Assembly (NCBI RefSeq): GCF_022429565.1
Contig: NZ_CP092487.1
Location: forward strand, 78,501 to 142,500
Reading direction: 5' to 3'
DNA: 64,000 nucleotides
Source: Lutibacter sp. A64
Lineage (GTDB): Bacteria > Bacteroidota > Bacteroidia > Flavobacteriales > Flavobacteriaceae
The notes beneath the pieces were generated by a model, which was not told the DNA's origin, did not search any database, and worked only from the letters and a program-made list of their open reading frames with translations. Position numbers and translations under genes: made by a program. Of the stretch, positions 16,653 through 27,100 are shown piece by piece (position 1 is the first letter of the stretch; the number at the start of each line of letters is the position of its first letter).

Positions 16653-19567
16653 TATAATAGTGCTTCTCTTAAAATTGATATTGGATGTTTTGATAGTACT
16701 TGAGTTCCATCTTTTATCTGATGTCTGCAACTTGTTCCAGCAGCAGCAATAATTGTTTCACTATCATTATTTCTAATTTTTGGAAATAAAGTGTCTTCAC
16801 CAACTTGCATACTTATTTTGTAATGTTCTTTTTCATAACCAAAAGAGCCAGCCATACCACAACAGCCTGTGTTTAAAATAGTGACTTTATAATTTTGAGG
16901 AATAGAGAGCATTTTAAATGTTGGCTCTGTACTACTCAACGATTTTTGCTGACAATGGCCGTGAATTTTTAAGGTTGCCTCTTTGTTTGTAAAACTGCTG
17001 GATTTAATATTGTTTTTTTCGAATTCTTGTTTTATAAATTCTTCAATAGTAAATGTGTGTTTAGCAATTTTTTTAGCAGCTTCTTTGTCATCAGCAAGCC
17101 TTAAATATTCATCTCTAAAAGATAAAATTGCAGATGGCTCAATACCTACTAAAGGTGTTTCTTTTGAAATGCTATTTTTGAAAAATTTCACGTTAAAATC
17201 AGCTATTTTTTTAGCTTTATCTAAAACTCCTTTTGAAATAAAACTCCTACCACTTTCTAGGTGTTTTGTTATATTTACTTTGTAACCTAGTTTTGTTAAT
17301 AGTTCTATAGTATCAATACCAATATTGGCATCGTAAAGGTTGGTGAACTCATCAACAAATAAATATAATTCACCAAATTTTGTAGGTTGTGCTAATAATC
17401 GGGCTTTATTTTTTTTGTACCAGCTATAAACAGTTCTTTTGGCTAAATTAGGAATGCTTCTTTTTGGGGCAATACCCATTATTTTTTTGGTAATTGTTGT
17501 GTTTAAAATAAAGTTAGTAAGTGTAGGAGTGAGGCTACCTAAAGTATTCCATTTTACGTTTTCTGCAAACATTTTGGTTCTAAAAGGAATACCATTTTCT
17601 TTATAATATTGGTGAAGAAATTCAGCTTTTAAAGCGGCTATATCTACATTACTAGGGCATTCGCTAGCACAAGCTTTACAGCTTAGGCATAAATCGAAAA
17701 CATCGTATAATTCTTTATGATTGAATTTATTTTTTTTGTCAGAATTTGTCAAAAATTCACGAAGCGTATTGGCTCTAGCACGTGTTGTGTCTTTTTCGTT
17801 TCTAGTAGCTCTGTAGCTTGGGCACATTGTTCCGCCTGCTTCTGGTAGTTTTCTACAATCTCCAGAACCATTACATTTTTCGGTAGCTCTTAAAATACCT
17901 AAACTATCGGTAAAATCTTGAATTGTATTAATTTCAGGTTCTTTTCTATCTGCAGAATAACGTAAGCTTTTATCCATTGGAAATGGATTAACTATTTTTC
18001 CTTTATTAAATACATTGTTAGGATCGAATGTATTTTTTATACGTTTTAAAAGTTCATAATTTTTAGCGCCAATCATTTGAGGAATAAATTCAGCTCTCAC
18101 AATTCCATCTCCGTGTTCTCCACTAAAGGAACCTCCATATTTTTTTACTAATTGTGCTGTTTTTGTAGTAATTTCTCTAAATAAAACTATGTCTTCTTGC
18201 TTTTTTAAATTTAAAATAGGTCTTAAATGTAATTCACCGGCACCAGCGTGTGCATAATACACTGCTTCTTGATCGAAATCTTTCATCATTTTGGTGAATT
18301 CAGCAATATAATTTGGTAGGTCTGTAACTTCTACGGCGGTGTCTTCAATACAAGCTACAGCTTTATTATCTCCAACAATATTTCCTAATAGTCCCAATCC
18401 TGCTTTTCGAAGGTTTACGGCTTTATCAATATCGCTATTTACTAATTTAGGATATGCATATCCGAATTTTTTCGATTGTAAATCTTCGATTAAAGCATCG
18501 GCTAATTTGTTAGATTCATCGTTAGAATCTGTACAAATTTCAAGCATTAATATTGCTTTTGGATCGCCTTCAACAAAAAATCTATTTTTTAATTGCTCTC
18601 TATTGTTTTTTGTACAATCTAAAATGGTTTTATCCATTAGTTCGCAGGTATACAAATTGTGTTTCATTGCAATTACAACAGCTTCCATGCTTTCTTGTAT
18701 ACTGTTAAAATGCGCTGCCACCATTATGTTTTTTGTTGGAGGAAGTGTATCTAATTGTAATGTGATTTCGGTTGTAAAAGCTAATGTACCTTCACTTCCA
18801 GTTAATAATGTAGCTAAATTTAATTGTTGATTTGTACCTCCAAAACCTTCATAATTTAAAAGTTTATCTATGGCATATCCGTTATTTCTTCTGTGGATAC
18901 TATTTTTAGGAAATTCTTTTTTTATTTCTTGTTGGATTTCTTCATTTGTTAATTCATTAAAAATTTTAGTGTAAATTTTGCTTTCTAATGAATTTTCTTT
19001 CATTTTATTTGAAAACTGTTCAGTGTTTAAACTGTTGAAAACAGCTTCGGTACCATCACTTAAAATGGCGTTTAATTCAAGTACTTTATCTCTAGTTACT
19101 CCATACTTTATTGATGTTGTACCGGAAGAGTTGTTGCCAACCATACCACCAATAGTACATCTATTACTTGTTGAGGTATTTGGACCAAAAAACAATCCAT
19201 AAGGTTTTAAAAAATCGTTTAGTTGGTCTCTAACAACACCCGGCTGAACAGTTACAGTTTTATTATGTTTGTTAAAATCTATAATCTTAGTAAAATGCTT
19301 AGATATATCTACAACTAAACCATCACCAACACATTGGCCTGCAAGTGAAGTTCCTGCGGCTCTAGGAATTAGTGTAATATTATTTTGGGTAGCAAAATTA
19401 ATGAGTTTTTTTATGTCCTCGTTATTTTTAGGATAGGCAACAGCTAATGGTATTTTTTTATATACAGACGCATCTGTTGCATAGATACTTTTATGTAAAT
19501 TATCAAAAAAAACTTCTCCAGTTAATAAATTAGATAAGTTGTTTAAATCTATTTTTTTGGAAGACAT
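16652..19567 (-). CDS. YdiJ-type FAD/Fe-S D-2-hydroxyacid dehydrogenase
   Basis: A 971-residue fusion. The N-terminal VAO-type FAD-binding domain (about 20-240) has IPRAAGTSLAGQ and CTIGGMVGNNSSG. An FAD-oxidase C-terminal domain follows to about 530, with the conserved SGEHGDGIVRAEF. Then come ferredoxin-like [4Fe-4S] motifs (GDCR/MCPSYR and CLSCKACASECP) and a C-terminal CCG domain ending GCCGMAGSFGYEKEHY. Proteins of this architecture (YdiJ; GlcD plus GlcF fused) oxidise D-2-hydroxyacids such as D-lactate or D-2-hydroxyglutarate and pass electrons to the respiratory chain. It sits between anmK and the epimerase gene. MurQ releases D-lactate, so D-lactate is the substrate I infer. Confidence 0.9.
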   Translation of the reverse strand: MSSKKIDLNNLSNLLTGEVFFDNLHKSIYATDASVYKKIPLAVAYPKNNEDIKKLINFATQNNITLIPRAAGTSLAGQCVGDGLVVDISKHFTKIIDFNKHNKTVTVQPGVVRDQLNDFLKPYGLFFGPNTSTSNRCTIGGMVGNNSSGTTSIKYGVTRDKVLELNAILSDGTEAVFNSLNTEQFSNKMKENSLESKIYTKIFNELTNEEIQQEIKKEFPKNSIHRRNNGYAIDKLLNYEGFGGTNQQLNLATLLTGSEGTLAFTTEITLQLDTLPPTKNIMVAAHFNSIQESMEAVVIAMKHNLYTCELMDKTILDCTKNNREQLKNRFFVEGDPKAILMLEICTDSNDESNKLADALIEDLQSKKFGYAYPKLVNSDIDKAVNLRKAGLGLLGNIVGDNKAVACIEDTAVEVTDLPNYIAEFTKMMKDFDQEAVYYAHAGAGELHLRPILNLKKQEDIVLFREITTKTAQLVKKYGGSFSGEHGDGIVRAEFIPQMIGAKNYELLKRIKNTFDPNNVFNKGKIVNPFPMDKSLRYSADRKEPEINTIQDFTDSLGILRATEKCNGSGDCRKLPEAGGTMCPSYRATRNEKDTTRARANTLREFLTNSDKKNKFNHKELYDVFDLCLSCKACASECPSNVDIAALKAEFLHQYYKENGIPFRTKMFAENVKWNTLGSLTPTLTNFILNTTITKKIMGIAPKRSIPNLAKRTVYSWYKKNKARLLAQPTKFGELYLFVDEFTNLYDANIGIDTIELLTKLGYKVNITKHLESGRSFISKGVLDKAKKIADFNVKFFKNSISKETPLVGIEPSAILSFRDEYLRLADDKEAAKKIAKHTFTIEEFIKQEFEKNNIKSSSFTNKEATLKIHGHCQQKSLSSTEPTFKMLSIPQNYKVTILNTGCCGMAGSFGYEKEHYKISMQVGEDTLFPKIRNNDSETIIAAAGTSCRHQIKDGTQVLSKHPISILREALL

Positions 19568-19578
19568 AATTTAATGAT

Positions 19579-20643
19579 TTAAGCATTGTATATAATTCCG
19601 CTACTGTGATTTTTACTTGCTCCAGTAACACTTTTTAAACAGTTATTTTTTTCTTCATTTTTTAAATAGCCCAATAATGCAAATACCAAAGCTTCTTTGT
19701 AATTAATAATTTCATCAGTTGGTATTATTAATTGTGTTTTGGTATAAGATTGTAATCTATCTATAAGAAAACCGTTGTAAGCGCCACCTCCAGCAATAAG
19801 CATTTTTTTAGAAGGGTTAGAGTCAATTTTTTTAGCTATTTGTATAGCAATATGTTCTACAAATGTTCTTAAAATATCTTTTGTTTCAAGGTTGTATTTG
19901 TTAATTATAGGGAAAATAGTTTCAACAATAAATTCATACCCTAAAGATTTAGGTTTAATAGCGTTATAAAAAGGTAGTTCGTTTAATTCTTTTAATAAGT
20001 TTGTTTCAATGCTTCCAGTTGATGCAATTTCGCCATTATTGTCATATTCAAGGTTTAAAGAATTTACATAATGATTTAATACAATATTAACAGGGCAAAT
20101 GTCATAAGCAATACGTAATTTGTTTTCTCTCATAGAAATGTTAGAAAAGCCACCTAAGTTTAAGCAATAATCATATTCAGAAAATAATAATGCATCACCA
20201 ATAGGAACTAATGGAGCACCTTGCCCACCAAGAGCAACATCTTGTACTCTAAAATTACAAATAGTTTTAACACCTGTAATTGTATTTATATAAGGTCCAT
20301 TTCCAATTTGAAGCGTGTAATGTTCGCTAGGGTTGTGGTAAATTGTATGTCCGTGAGAAGCTATAAAATCTAATTTTTCAATATTATTCTCAGCAATAAA
20401 ATTTTTTAATATAGTTCCTAAGAAAATACCATAATCCGCATCGAGTTTAGTTAATGCTTCACCAGATAAATGAAATCCATTTTTTAATGCCTTTTTCCAA
20501 TCTGGGTGGTATGGAATTGTAACTGCTTTAATAATTTTAAATTGAAATGAAGCTTCAGAAGTAAGTTTAATATAAGCGATATCTATACCGTCTAGAGAAG
20601 TACCACTCATAACTCCAATACAGTATTTTGTTTTATGTTCCAT
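19579..20643 (-). CDS. anmK: Anhydro-N-acetylmuramic acid kinase
   Basis: A 354-residue AnmK. Diagnostic motifs are the N-terminal GVMSGTSLDGIDIAYI, ASHGHTIYH, GAPLVPIGD, NLGGFSNIS and IAGGGAYNGFL, all typical of this ASKHA-fold kinase. It opens the 1,6-anhydro ring of anhydro-MurNAc while phosphorylating it, giving MurNAc-6-phosphate, the substrate of MurQ. The gene lies 60 bp downstream of murQ and 11 bp upstream of the YdiJ-type oxidase, inside the salvage operon. Length matches the family (about 350-370). The enzyme should be cytosolic, so it implies import of anhydro-MurNAc. Confidence 0.95.
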   Translation of the reverse strand: MEHKTKYCIGVMSGTSLDGIDIAYIKLTSEASFQFKIIKAVTIPYHPDWKKALKNGFHLSGEALTKLDADYGIFLGTILKNFIAENNIEKLDFIASHGHTIYHNPSEHYTLQIGNGPYINTITGVKTICNFRVQDVALGGQGAPLVPIGDALLFSEYDYCLNLGGFSNISMRENKLRIAYDICPVNIVLNHYVNSLNLEYDNNGEIASTGSIETNLLKELNELPFYNAIKPKSLGYEFIVETIFPIINKYNLETKDILRTFVEHIAIQIAKKIDSNPSKKMLIAGGGAYNGFLIDRLQSYTKTQLIIPTDEIINYKEALVFALLGYLKNEEKNNCLKSVTGASKNHSSGIIYNA

Positions 20644-20703
20644 TTAAATAATTTTTAACAACCCAATGGTTTTTAGCGAATTGAGTTTGGCTTTAATAAA
20701 GTT

Positions 20704-21528
20704 TTATTGAATGAGCTTATTTTTATAAGCATCTAAAGCATTTTTAACACTTTTATGTTCTTTAAGTAATTCAGAGGCTAATTCTTGGTTTATATGTAAT
20801 TCATCCATTAGCATTAAAATACCACGGTTTACTAATTTAGCATTAGATAATTGCATATGAACCATTTTATTGTCTTTAACACGACCAAGTTTTATCATAA
20901 CAGAAGTTGTTATCATATTTAAAGCTAACTTTTGGGCTGTTCCAGATTTCATACGGGTGCTTCCGGTTACAAATTCAGGTCCAACAACTATTTCTACAGG
21001 TAAATCTGCCGCTTTAGCAACGGGGCTATCGGTATTACAAACAATACAGCCTGTACTAATACCATGTAATTTAGCAGTCTTAAGTCCGCCAATTACATAA
21101 GGGGTTGTTCCTGAAGCCGCAATTCCAACTAAAACATCTTTGTCTGTTATATTATATTTTTGTAGGTCATGCCAAGCTAATTCAGTGTCATCTTCGGCAT
21201 TTTCAACAGCTTTTCTAAGTGCAAAATCGCCACCTGCAATTAACCCTATTACCCAATTATCTGGAACACCAAAAGTTGGAGGGCATTCAGAAGCATCTAA
21301 AACACCTAATCTTCCGCTTGTTCCGGCTCCAATATAAAAAAGGCGACCACCTTCTTTCATTTTAGAATGAATTAAATTTACTAATTTTTCAATTGAAGGG
21401 AGGGCCTTTTCAATTGCGTTTGGTACTGTTTTATCTTCATTATTTATATTTGAGAGTAATTCTAAAGTACTCATTTTTTCAAGATTATTATAATTTGAAG
21501 ATTGTTCTGTGGTTGGTTTATTTTTCAT
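20704..21528 (-). CDS. murQ: N-acetylmuramic acid 6-phosphate etherase
   Basis: A SIS-fold protein of 274 residues using the ATG at 21528 (MKNKPTTEQ); an ATG 15 bases upstream would add MYQLK. The family signature GAGTSGRLGVLDASECPPTF is intact, as are VGIAASGTTPYVIGG and GSTRMKSGTAQK. MurQ cleaves the lactyl ether of MurNAc-6-phosphate to GlcNAc-6-phosphate and D-lactate. The coding region overlaps the end of the symporter gene by 11 bases, indicating translational coupling of import and catabolism. No GlcNAc-6-phosphate deacetylase or deaminase lies in the window. Confidence 0.95.
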   Translation of the reverse strand: MKNKPTTEQSSNYNNLEKMSTLELLSNINNEDKTVPNAIEKALPSIEKLVNLIHSKMKEGGRLFYIGAGTSGRLGVLDASECPPTFGVPDNWVIGLIAGGDFALRKAVENAEDDTELAWHDLQKYNITDKDVLVGIAASGTTPYVIGGLKTAKLHGISTGCIVCNTDSPVAKAADLPVEIVVGPEFVTGSTRMKSGTAQKLALNMITTSVMIKLGRVKDNKMVHMQLSNAKLVNRGILMLMDELHINQELASELLKEHKSVKNALDAYKNKLIQ

Positions 21529-22975
21529 TTTTAGTTGATACAATAATTAAACATAATATTGTTAAAAGTGCGTTTACTAGTATATTCATAAATCCTAAAT
21601 CAAAAGAGAATTTAGTAATAAATAGATAGTTTAAGTAATAGGTGAGAAGCGGCATAAGAACGCATATATACGGAACTGCAGCATCTTTTATTTTTATTTT
21701 TGTAAAAATACCAAGTAGATAAAGTCCTAATAAAGGACCGTACGTATAACCTGCTACTTTAAATATTGTAGAAATTACATCTCCTTTACTTTCAGAGAAT
21801 AGCATTATAATAGTAAATATTACAATAGAAAAACCTAATAAAACTTTGTTTTTTAATTGTTTCTTTTCTTTAGAGTTTTTATGTTGGATGTCTAGAAAAT
21901 CATGTGTAAAAGAAGTAGTTAAAGCTGTTAAAGAAGAATCTACGCTTGAAAATGAAGCGGCTGTAATACCTAAAATAAAACTAACACTAGCTATAATTCC
22001 AAAATGATTTAAAGATAACATCGGAAATAAATCATCGGTATTAATAAATTTTCCGTTTAAAGTATCTAGTTGAATTCCGAAGTTTTCAGCATATAAATAC
22101 AACATTACACCTAGACCTAAAAACAAAAATTGAGCTACAGCTAAAAATAAACTAAAGGTTAGAATATTGCTTTGAGCTTCTTTTTTATTTTTACAAGTAA
22201 GCGTTTTTTGCATCATATTCTGATCTAACCCAACCATTGCAATTGCAATTAAAAAACCTGAAATAAATTGTTTAAAGAAATTTGAACCAGAATTAAAATC
22301 CCAATCAAAAACTTTAAAGTATTTATGGTTTGTTACAGATGTAATAGTTTCTGAAATATCAAGATTTAAAGAGCTTTTTACTACATATATTGATACAACT
22401 GCGGCTAAAAGTAAAAAGAATGTTTGCAGTGTATCTGTCCAAACAATAGTTTTAATACCAGATTTATGGGTGTAAAACCAAATAAGTACAAGTATAATAA
22501 TTACTGTAACATAAAAAGGAATGTTAAAAGAATCAAATACCGCAAATTGTAAAATTTTTGCAGCAAGCAATAAACGAAGTGCAGCTCCAAAAGATTGTGA
22601 AATTAAAAAAAACAGCGATCCTGTTTTGTATGTTTTAGTTCCAAATCTAGTTTCTAGGTAAGTATATATTGAAACTAGTTTTAAATCATAATAAATAGGT
22701 AAAAGAATATAAGTAATAAATACATAACCTACTACGTTTCCAAAAACAAATTGTAGGTAATAAAAATAATTTGTTCCAACCATACCAGGAATAGAAACAA
22801 ATGTTACCCCAGACATTACAGCTCCAATCATACCAAAAGCAACAACTTGCCAAGGAGATTTTCTGTCACCTGTATAAAAAGAAGCGTCGCTAGAATTTTT
22901 TGAAGTAAAATAAGAGATTAACATTAGTATTCCGAAGTAGGAAGCAATGATGATTAAAATTAGTGTTGCACTCAT
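21518..22975 (-). CDS. Sodium/solute symporter (SSS family)
   Basis: A 485-residue integral membrane protein with about 13 hydrophobic helices spread along the whole chain. SSS family marks include MSGVTFVSIPG, RFGTKTYKTGSLFFL and the Na+-site region ITAASFSSVDSSLTALTTSFTHD. These transporters couple sugar, amino acid or organic-acid uptake to Na+. It overlaps murQ and heads the operon, so anhydro-MurNAc, MurNAc or a muropeptide is the best-supported substrate, by context only. Sialic acid transporters of the same family show that amino-sugar acids are possible cargo. The next gene upstream, a DeoR-type regulator on the same strand, is 214 bp away. Confidence 0.87.
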   Translation of the reverse strand: MSATLILIIIASYFGILMLISYFTSKNSSDASFYTGDRKSPWQVVAFGMIGAVMSGVTFVSIPGMVGTNYFYYLQFVFGNVVGYVFITYILLPIYYDLKLVSIYTYLETRFGTKTYKTGSLFFLISQSFGAALRLLLAAKILQFAVFDSFNIPFYVTVIIILVLIWFYTHKSGIKTIVWTDTLQTFFLLLAAVVSIYVVKSSLNLDISETITSVTNHKYFKVFDWDFNSGSNFFKQFISGFLIAIAMVGLDQNMMQKTLTCKNKKEAQSNILTFSLFLAVAQFLFLGLGVMLYLYAENFGIQLDTLNGKFINTDDLFPMLSLNHFGIIASVSFILGITAASFSSVDSSLTALTTSFTHDFLDIQHKNSKEKKQLKNKVLLGFSIVIFTIIMLFSESKGDVISTIFKVAGYTYGPLLGLYLLGIFTKIKIKDAAVPYICVLMPLLTYYLNYLFITKFSFDLGFMNILVNALLTILCLIIVSTKNEK

Positions 22976-23161
22976 TCGTGTAATTTATGGGTTTAGTATA
23001 TAAGGTTCGTTTTTTTAGGTCCTAACATTTAAATTTCAAGTTCAATAATCAGTTAAATTTTAGAGTATATTAAATTTTTTAAAATTTGAATAAGTACCAA
23101 ATTTAGATTTTTTATTCTAAAAGTACTAATAATAGATTGTAAAAATGCAAAATTTAATAGT

Positions 23162-23187
23162 AAAAACCGCAAAAAACCGCAAAAAAC
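23162..23187. promoter_or_regulatory. Tandem AAAAACCGC repeats, candidate operator
   Basis: AAAAACCGC, AAAAAACCGC and AAAAAAC follow one another between the deoR-type gene and the symporter gene. On the minus strand this reads GGTTTTTTGC within a GC-bounded T-tract. The same decamer, in the same orientation relative to its gene, occurs before susC at 24036-24045. A binding site for the adjacent DeoR-family regulator is possible; a T-rich terminator of the regulator gene is the alternative. Confidence 0.35.
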
Positions 23188-23189
23188 AT

Positions 23190-23939
23190 TTATAAAATTG
23201 TAATTCCTTGATCTTTAAAATCGTTAAATATAGTATCGTTGGGGTCTATATCGGTAACTATTGTATGTATTTTTTGAATAGGAACAGCAGTGTATCTTTT
23301 TATTTCGTTTATTTTATTTTTAGTACAGAGAGCAATAACTTTGTTGCTAACAGAGATCATACACTTTTTAATATGAGATACTTCCCAATCGGGTTCGGTC
23401 ATTCCATTAGAAACATTAATTCCACCTGTTCCCATAAAACATAGGTCGGCTCTTAATTCTGATATAGATGAAACTACATCAAGACCAACAGTTACTTGTG
23501 CGGCTTTATGAAGTTTTCCACCAATAAAAATGATTTCAATTGAGGGGTGTTCCGTTAATTGCAAGGCAATAGGAAGGCTATATGTGTAAATAGTTGCATT
23601 TATGTTTGATGGAATTATTTTTGCTAATTGTAAGTTGGTAGTACTACCGCTCATTATAATAACTTGACCTTCTTTAATTAATTTAACTGCTTTTTTTGCA
23701 ATAATATTTTTTTCTTCTAGATTGTGATTGCTTCTTTCTTCATATGAAGGTGCTTTAGGATCTATTGGAAGTGCTCCACCATGTACTTTTTTTATTAAGC
23801 CATTTATAGATAGTTCATTAAGGTCTCTTCTTATTGTGTCTTCAGAAACTTTTAACTCTTGGCTAAGGTTAGAAGATAGTACTTTTCTATTTAATTTTAT
23901 TTGATCTAGTATATAGTTTTGTCTTTCTTCTTTGAGCAT
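23190..23939 (-). CDS. DeoR/GlpR-family transcriptional regulator
   Basis: A 249-residue regulator. The N-terminal winged-helix (about residues 3-57) has the DeoR signature VSEDTIRRDLNELSINGLIKKVHGGA. The C-terminal DeoR sensor domain carries IMSGSTTNLQLAKI and the conserved FMGTGGINVSNGMTEPDWEV region for sugar-phosphate binding. Members repress carbohydrate genes and respond to phosphorylated sugars. Its place between the murein-salvage operon and a divergent SusC/SusD pair suggests that it controls both, with MurNAc-6-P or GlcNAc-6-P as plausible effectors (inference). Confidence 0.9.
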   Translation of the reverse strand: MLKEERQNYILDQIKLNRKVLSSNLSQELKVSEDTIRRDLNELSINGLIKKVHGGALPIDPKAPSYEERSNHNLEEKNIIAKKAVKLIKEGQVIIMSGSTTNLQLAKIIPSNINATIYTYSLPIALQLTEHPSIEIIFIGGKLHKAAQVTVGLDVVSSISELRADLCFMGTGGINVSNGMTEPDWEVSHIKKCMISVSNKVIALCTKNKINEIKRYTAVPIQKIHTIVTDIDPNDTIFNDFKDQGITIL

Positions 23940-24035
23940 GGCGTTTTTTTTGGTTTAGTTATAATTACAAATATGCAATTTTTTATTAATATGAATTTCG
24001 TAATTCAATATTAGTAAATCTTAAACAATTTAAGG

Positions 24036-24045
24036 GGTTTTTTGC
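24036..24045 (+). promoter_or_regulatory. GGTTTTTTGC decamer upstream of susC
   Basis: The decamer is shared with the tandem repeat at 23162-23187 and is followed by a related GCGTTTTTTAAGCG at 24085-24098. Shared placement before the two operons flanking the regulator gene makes it a candidate operator. T-rich background lowers certainty. Confidence 0.3.
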
Positions 24046-24128
24046 TTTTATTTTCTAATTTTTATTATTTTTTTGAATTTATTTGCGTTTTTTAAGCGTG
24101 TTTATGCATTTTTATTCAAAAAATTAAA

Positions 24129-24136
24129 TATATTTG
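24129..24136 (+). promoter_or_regulatory. -7 box of susC-like gene
   Basis: TATATTTG matches TAnnTTTG and lies 29 bases before the ATG of the SusC-like gene. No TTG at the preferred -33 spacing was found, consistent with an activator-dependent or regulated promoter. Confidence 0.45.
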
Positions 24137-24165
24137 TTATTAAATTGATTTTAAATTAACTCATT

Positions 24166-27100
24166 ATGAAAAAAAACTATTATCATTTTTTAACTATTCT
24201 AGCATTATTTTTTGTTCAAATTTCTTTTGCGCAAACTATAACTGTAACAGGTGTAGTTAAATCTAACGCTGACAATCTTCCCTTACCAGGAGTTAGTGTA
24301 TTAATCAAAGGTACAAACATGGGAGGTACAACTGATTTCGATGGGAAATACGAAATAAAAGCTTCTGAAGGAGCTGTTTTGGTGTTCTCATATGTTGGTT
24401 TTGCAACTCAAGAAATTGAGGTGACGTCAAGTACTATTAATGTTTCATTAAACGCAGGTGAAAGTTTAGATGAAATTGTTATTACTGCATTGGGTATTAA
24501 AAAAGAGCGAAAATCTCTTGGGTATGCTGTGCAAGCAGTACAAGCTGAAGCCCTTTTAGAAGGGAATCAAACAAGTATGGTTAATGGATTACAAGGGAAA
24601 GTTTCAGGGGTTACCGTAGTGAACTCTGGTGGAGCGCCTGGTGCATCAGCTATTATTATGATTAGAGGTGGATCTTCTATTACAGGAAACAATCAACCTT
24701 TATTTATTGTAGATGGACTTCCAATTGACAATTCTACAAGTTCTAGTTTAGAAGTTGCAAGTGCAAATAGAGCTTCTGATATTAACCCAGAAGATATTGA
24801 AAGTATATCTGTTTTAAAAGGACCAGCAGCAGCTGCACTTTATGGTATTCAGGCTGCAGAAGGTGCAGTTATTATTACAACGAAAAAAGGAAAAGATGGT
24901 GCTAGTGTAATTTCGTATTCTGGTTCACTTTCTGTTGATAATATTATTGGAACACCAAATGTACAAACACAATATGGTCAAGGAGAACAAATTGTAGAAG
25001 CAACTGGTACAACTATTAATACTGATTCTCCACTTTCTTGGGGAAATAGTACTGCTGGATCTCCAGTTTTTAATAATATAGATGATTTTTACGATACAGC
25101 TATTACATCAAACCATACTTTAAGTTATTCAGGTGGTAATGCAAAAAGTAATATTTATTTTTCTATTGGAGATGTTTCTCAAGAAGGTGTAATTGAAAGT
25201 ACAAGTTATGATAAAACATCTTTTAGAATTAATACTTCTTCAAATATTAATGATAATTTAACTTTAGGTGTTTCAGCAAATTATATAACTACAAAAACCA
25301 ATAGTACAAAGCAAGGTAATGCTACTGGAAGTAGTTTTTTAAGTTTATTAAAATATCCTGCTAATGTTAATGCTTCGGATTATTTAAATACTGATAACTC
25401 TCAGAAAAGTTTCTTTTTAGATCAACAATTTGATAATCCTTATTGGAGTATTGATAATAGTCCTAATACAGATGAGGTTAATCGTTTAATTGGAGCTATA
25501 AGTTTAAATTATAGCTTTTTAGAAAATTTTAATGTATCGTATAAATTAGGTATTGATAATTTTACACAATTTAATAAAAAAATTACTGGAGACGGTTCTT
25601 TAGTAGATAACAGAGAAGATGGTTATATAAGTCAGTACGATAGAGAAAATAAGCGTTTAAATTCAAATTTATTAGTAACTTTTGAAAAAAATATTACAGA
25701 AGATTTTTCTATAAATGCTTTATTAGGTAATTCTGTTGATGAATTAGATATTAGAACAACTTATACAAGTGGAGATGGTTTTCAAGCTCCAGGAATATAT
25801 AGTGTTGGTAATGTATTGGTTGAAGATCAATATATTAGTGAGGGTATTTCTAGAAAGCGTATGGTTGGTGTTTTTGGTGAATTAAAATTAGGTTGGCAAA
25901 ATGCATTATTTTTAACAGCTACAGGAAGAAATGACTGGTCTTCTACGTTACCAAAAGATAAAAGATCTTTCTTTTACCCTTCAGTTGGTGCTTCAGCAGT
26001 AATTACAGATTTATTTAAAAATGCAGGTAACGATATTACATCTTCAAACGGATTGAGTTACTTACAATTGAGATCTACTTGGGCTAAAGTTGGTAAAGAT
26101 GCGCCAATTGGAGCATTAGAAAGCTCACTTTCAACTAATATAAATTCATTAGCAAGCTCCGGATATACTTGGAACGGTGTTGATGTTGGTAATCCAAACC
26201 TTGAACCAGAATTTACAAATAGTTTTGAAATAGGTGTAGATATGCGTTTGTTTGAAAGTAGAATAGGGTTAGACTTTACCTATTACACTAGTAAATCAGA
26301 CAATCAAATATTAAGAGATATAAGGGTTCCTCCAACAACAGGTACATTTTATGCAACACTTAATGGAGGATCTATTACAAATAGTGGTCTAGAAGCGTTA
26401 CTTTCAATTAAAGTATTGCCTTATACATCAGAATTTAAATGGAATGTTGACTTAAACTTTGGAATGAACGAAAGTAAGGTTAATGAACTTCCTGGTTTCC
26501 TAAACGAAGTTTATTTATCGGATTCTTGGACGTTTAATTCAACAGCAGCAGGTGCAGCGATATTAGATGGTTCATTATTTGGTTTAAGAGGTTATAGACC
26601 TCAAAAAAATGATAATGGTGATGTAGTTATTAATTCAAATGGTTTACCAACGTTAGTTCAAGAAACATATGATGATGTAACTCGTATGCCAGATTGGACT
26701 TTAGGTTTTTCAAGTACAATGAATTACAAAAATTTCCAACTATCATTTTTATTAGATTTAGTTCAAGGTGTTGATGTATATAATGCAACAGAATCTGCTT
26801 TAGTTTATTATGGTTTAAGCGAGCAAACACTTAATAGAAATGAAACAATAGTTTTACCAGGTGTTGATGCTAATGGAGCAGTAAATACAGTTCCAGTAGC
26901 TATGGATCAAGCATTTTATACAGATTATTACTATAAAAATTCAGAAAATTTTATTGAAGATGGTTCGTTTGCAAGGCTTAGATATGTTACATTAAGTTAT
27001 AAACTACCAAGTAAACTACTAGATAAAATAGCGTTATCTTCTGTAGAGTTTTTTGCTACAGGAAGAAATCTATTTACAATAACAGACTATAGTGGAGTTG

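Noticed and set aside
16653..16730. Longer N-terminus for the dipeptide epimerase
   Set aside because: The 26 extra residues overlap the YdiJ-type coding end and lack the epimerase N-terminal pattern; the TAATG start is preferred.
18339..18830. 163-codon plus-strand open frame inside the YdiJ-type gene
   Set aside because: Antisense to strongly conserved FAD-oxidase coding sequence; composition follows the opposite strand.
23162..23187. AAAAACCGC repeats as a CRISPR or tandem-repeat array
   Set aside because: Only two to three units, with no spacers; a regulatory or terminator explanation fits better.
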